Shown piece by piece: positions 61,083-64,000 of a stretch of 64,000 nucleotides of DNA; position 1 is the first letter of the stretch; every line of letters starts with the position of its first letter. This stretch comes from Homalodisca vitripennis (taxonomy: Eukaryota > Arthropoda > Insecta > Hemiptera > Cicadellidae), in assembly GCF_021130785.1 (NCBI RefSeq), contig NC_060211.1:125933001-125997000 (forward strand), given 5' to 3'. The position numbers were made by a program, and so were the translations under genes. The notes under the pieces were generated by a model. That model did no database searches. It was not told the DNA's origin and saw only the letters and a list, made by a program, of their open reading frames with translations.

Positions 61083-62996
61083 CAGGGTGTTAAAATGTAC
61101 AAAATAGTAATGTGCTATTATCTGCGTTTTATCGCGCAACTTTTTAAAAGTTCGTTTCAAAACAATTTTTCTATTGCTGTTTATTCTTTAAAAGAAACTT
61201 TATTTTGTTGTGTTTAATGATTTTAAGGGATCACTGGAAGTCCGAGATCTAGGAGTTAACTAAAGGATTTAATAAGAAGTTGATCATGTGTTGTGTCTCC
61301 TTGTAAGTATTTTATTTAAAGAATTGTTGTCTTACAAAGGTTTTAGACCCATTTATTTTTATTTCAACAGCGATTCCGGTTCTAATATTGTACGATTCCG
61401 ATACTAGTAGGTTGTTACTTACCCTTTTATTGTAGTAGATGCTCAAACTGATTGCTTGTTACTTCCTGACAGTAGTATAGTCTGTTAACAAATTCACTCC
61501 TTACACGGGTTAGGATTTCTGGTGTTACTTTCCTGCAGGCCTCAGTAATTCTGTTCCGAAGATCTTCCACACATGCGAGTGGTGTACAATAAATCACAGA
61601 CTTCAAGTGTTCCCACAAAAAAAATCCAGTGGGTTCAAGTCAGGGGACCGTGCCGGCCATTCTATTGCCCCGCGTCGTCCTATCCACTTCTCACGATAAT
61701 GTACATTAAGGTAACCACGAACATTAACATCGTAGTGTGGAGGAGCACCGCCCCACTGAAACCTTACTTCTTCTCGATTAAACTCCCCACCATTAGTGCG
61801 AATTGTATTTTCTATTAATGGATGAATATTATTTTGGAGCATATGTAAATAACTTTCTCTATTTAAATTTCCGTCAATAAACAGTGGTCCAATCACGTGG
61901 TTACCAAAGAGACCTGCCCAAATATTTACTTTCTGGGGATACTGGGTATGATGTTCTCTGTGAACATGGGGATTAGAGTTATCCCAGTATCTGCAGTTGT
62001 GTCTATTCACTAAACCATTTACGTAAAATGTACTCTCATCACTAAAGCAGATATTATTTACGGTTGTTGGATTTGATATAATTAGTCTATCCATAGTTTC
62101 ACAGAACTGCAATCTTCTGTCCGGGTCATCTTCATTTAATGCGCGATGTAGCATAATTTTGTAGGGATGAAATTTGTGCTTCTTCAGGGTTATTATTGCT
62201 TTGCGTTGTGATACCCCGATATTGTCTGCTATTTGTCTCGAAGAGGTTTGAGGATTTTCACAACTGTACAAAGAACCTCAAAATCAACTTCTTCTGACAA
62301 AGGAGGACGGCCTGAACGTTTTGCATCAGTAACGCTACCAGTCTCTCTAAATTTTGTTATTAACTGCCTTAAATAGGTTCTGCTAACAGGTCTTTCTGGA
62401 TGGTTTTCATTAAATCGTCTCATTGTTTCGTGGTAATTATTCCCAGAAGCGCCAAAAATAAACACCATGTCAACTTTTTCTTGAAGAGTGCGAGACATGT
62501 TTCTAACTTTAACAGCACTAAAACTAACAAGGTCAGTAGCCACACTGCAACTAACAAGGTCAGATACTTAATGGCCCAAGTAACTGAAACCAAACATAAC
62601 AAGTCTCTGGGAATACCCAGATAACATACAACTTTCACTTTTACAACGACACAGGGACTATGTCAAAGATTACATTTAAAAATGCAGACCACAGATTCTG
62701 AACAAAATTATTATTAACAAAATTACGAATTATCCTTTTTTAATTCAGCACAGTTTCCAGCGTTAAAAGGCAATGTTAAACGACACATCACATGACCGAC
62801 TTCTTATTAAATCCTTTAGTTAACTCCTAGATCTCGGACTTCCAGTGATCCCTTAAAATCATTAAACACAACAAAATAAAGTTTCTTTTAAAGAATAAAC
62901 AGCAATAGAAAAATTGTTTTGAAACGAACTTTTAAAAAGTTGCGCGATAAAACGCAGATAATAGCACATTACTATTTTGTACATTTTAACACCCTG
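61083..62996 (-). mobile_element. Inner transposon (1914 bp) nested at the dyad centre
   Basis: Starts CAGGGTGTTAAAATG and ends CATTTTAACACCCTG, with TA at 61081-61082 and 62997-62998. Its own inverted repeats are about 198 bases. It contains the whole transposase region. Removing it together with one TA would leave a 536 bp perfect palindrome with TA at its centre, which resembles the fold-back MITE remnants at 23.7 and 30.4 kb. Confidence 0.65.
61427..62543 (-). pseudogene. Transposase of the CAGGGTG element, two frameshifts, catalytic Asp replaced
   Basis: The N-terminal part (62543-62229) has a helix-turn-helix region: RTLQEKVDMVFIFGASGNNY, then RPVSRTYLRQLITKFRETGS and KRSGRPPLSEE, typical of Tc1/mariner-type transposases of insects. 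A frameshift near 62265 leads to the DDE part: NNICFSDESTFYVNG (first Asp), then VRFQWGGAPPHYD, where relatives have QQDGAPPH, so the second Asp is Gly, then EWPARSPDLNPLDFF (third Asp; 36 residues separate positions two and three). A second frameshift falls in a T8 run at about 61618, where nine T would keep the frame. The C-terminal part WEHLKSVIYCTPLACVEDLR continues to 61427. The DNA around it is intact, so decay is slight, but the protein as read cannot be active. Confidence 0.85.
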
Positions 62997-63463
62997 TAAT
63001 TTTCATTAGGATTAACCTTTTGAGGTCCGGTTTGCGGCATTGTATTCTACTTACAGAGACCTTTAATTTGATGTGCATATCAACCTATGCTTACATTTAA
63101 GAATCTCGGCTTACTCCTCGTGGACCGTCCCCCATTGGAGGTGGAGAGTCAATGAACCCATGAAAAACAAGATATTTAGGTCTAACGAATATGTACGGAG
63201 TTTAAACCTCCTAACTTATACGGTTTTAAAAAAATAGGGGGGGAAGGGACTTAAAACTCACCCTGTATTTATGGTATTTAAATTGAACCGATATCTTACA
63301 AACCATTCGAGATGAAAAATTTTATTAAACCTAAAACTTAAAAAAATAATAAGCATTCCAGAAGAGTTATTTTTCCTTTAGGACCATAAATAAAGATGTT
63401 AGATTTTATAAAACGCCATATTGTAATAAAATGGCTTACCAAGGTGGACAATAAGTGTGGGCA

Positions 63464-63940
63464 GGATATTTATCAGGCAGTTTTTTTATCAAGTTTTAAC
63501 TTCGCGCTTTACTTGGTGATAAAAAATGCTAGTGTAATTGACATTTAATCAGTATCTGGAAAACTGCGCAAAAAACAAAACTGTAATTTGATATCAATGT
63601 TTTCAATGGTCAATGAATTTAGGCGAGATATTTATGAAATTGATTTTTTATCATGTTTAACTTTGTGCTTCTCTTTGTGTTCGAAAAATCTAATGAAATG
63701 TATATGTATCAATATCTCGAAAAATGTCCGTGATACAAAAATATTATTTGCAAGATGATCAATAAATACTCGTAGAGGTAAGATATTTATAAGATCATTT
63801 TTATATATTAAGTTTTAACTTCGTACTTTACATGGTGATTGAAAAATGCTCACGGAATCAATATCTCGAAACTAGTCCAAAAATGTTACAAAATTTTATT
63901 AGCATTAAGACTTAATATTTTCACTAGATTTATAAATAAT
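63464..63940 (+). repeat. Degenerate tandem repeat, about 160 bp, three copies
   Basis: GATATTTAT starts at 63464, 63627 and 63782. Each copy continues with a TTTTTTATCAAGTTTTAACT-like stretch, TTTACTTGGTGAT-like, AAAAATGCTA-like and ATCAATATCTCGAAAA-like segments. Copies are roughly two-thirds alike, and the array may run past the right end of the window. Confidence 0.65.
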
Positions 63941-64000
63941 GGAGTTTTGATCTTTTGGCTTACGTACACGCTTGCAATAGACCGATATTATATACAAAAT

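Larger units (their letters stand above)
60814..63265. mobile_element. Tc1/mariner-superfamily element with 467 bp identical inverted arms
   Basis: It begins CAGGGTGAGTTTTAAGTCCC and ends with the exact reverse complement, flanked by TA (60812-60813 and 63266-63267). The arms 60814-61280 and 62799-63265 look identical base for base, and similarity continues weakly to about 61299 and 62783. A second terminus with its own TA, TA/CAGGGTGTTAAAATG, lies within each arm at 61083 and 62996. The outer shells (267 bases each, excluding TA) are therefore a perfect palindrome split at its centre by an inner element. The body carries a broken transposase on the minus strand. Confidence 0.9.

Overview
The window is AT-rich nuclear DNA from an animal, most likely an insect. 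The evidence is a Tc1/mariner-superfamily element with long inverted repeats, a second decayed mariner, fragments of non-LTR retrotransposons, a Penelope-like fragment, Helitron-like ends, long microsatellites and several unrelated minisatellites. I see no operon, rRNA, CRISPR array or bacterial gene structure. Species cannot be named from sequence alone. No complete protein-coding gene is visible, and most of the window reads as intronic or intergenic repeat-rich DNA.

Layout. 0-10 kb: unique AT-rich DNA, an inverted-repeat unit enclosing a 34-35 bp minisatellite (1.7-2.4 kb), and copies of a dispersed repeat (called family B here). 13.5-18 kb: a LINE 3' fragment, a complete but dead mariner bounded by TA (14244-15385), and a second LINE fragment on the minus strand. 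22.8-31.4 kb: a Helitron-like 5' half, remnants of a fold-back MITE whose ends read CAGGGTG, a 113/78 bp minisatellite, then a run of MITE, Penelope-like fragment, tRNA-like gene and (GT)106. 37-40.7 kb: a two-subfamily 76 bp satellite and a Helitron-like 3' end. 43.5 kb: a 146 bp triplicate. 49.2-55.2 kb: a 0.5 kb (CT)n tract and a 2.4 kb satellite with an 81 bp core. 60.8-63.3 kb: a 2.45 kb element whose 467 bp arms look identical and whose layout is an inner transposon at the centre of a palindromic MITE. 63.4-64 kb: a degenerate tandem repeat of about 160 bp.

Possible host coding sequence is limited to short pieces. The most interesting are minus-strand exon-like segments at 46377-46283 and 42218-41978, whose reading phases are compatible, and at 58742-58453, which follows a good acceptor site. 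ORFs of 60-90 codons arise by chance in sequence this AT-rich, so these are offered as candidates only. I found nothing I would call a new gene system. The best leads are the nested palindromic transposon, the satellite whose outer units carry paired splice-site-like motifs, and the exon candidates.
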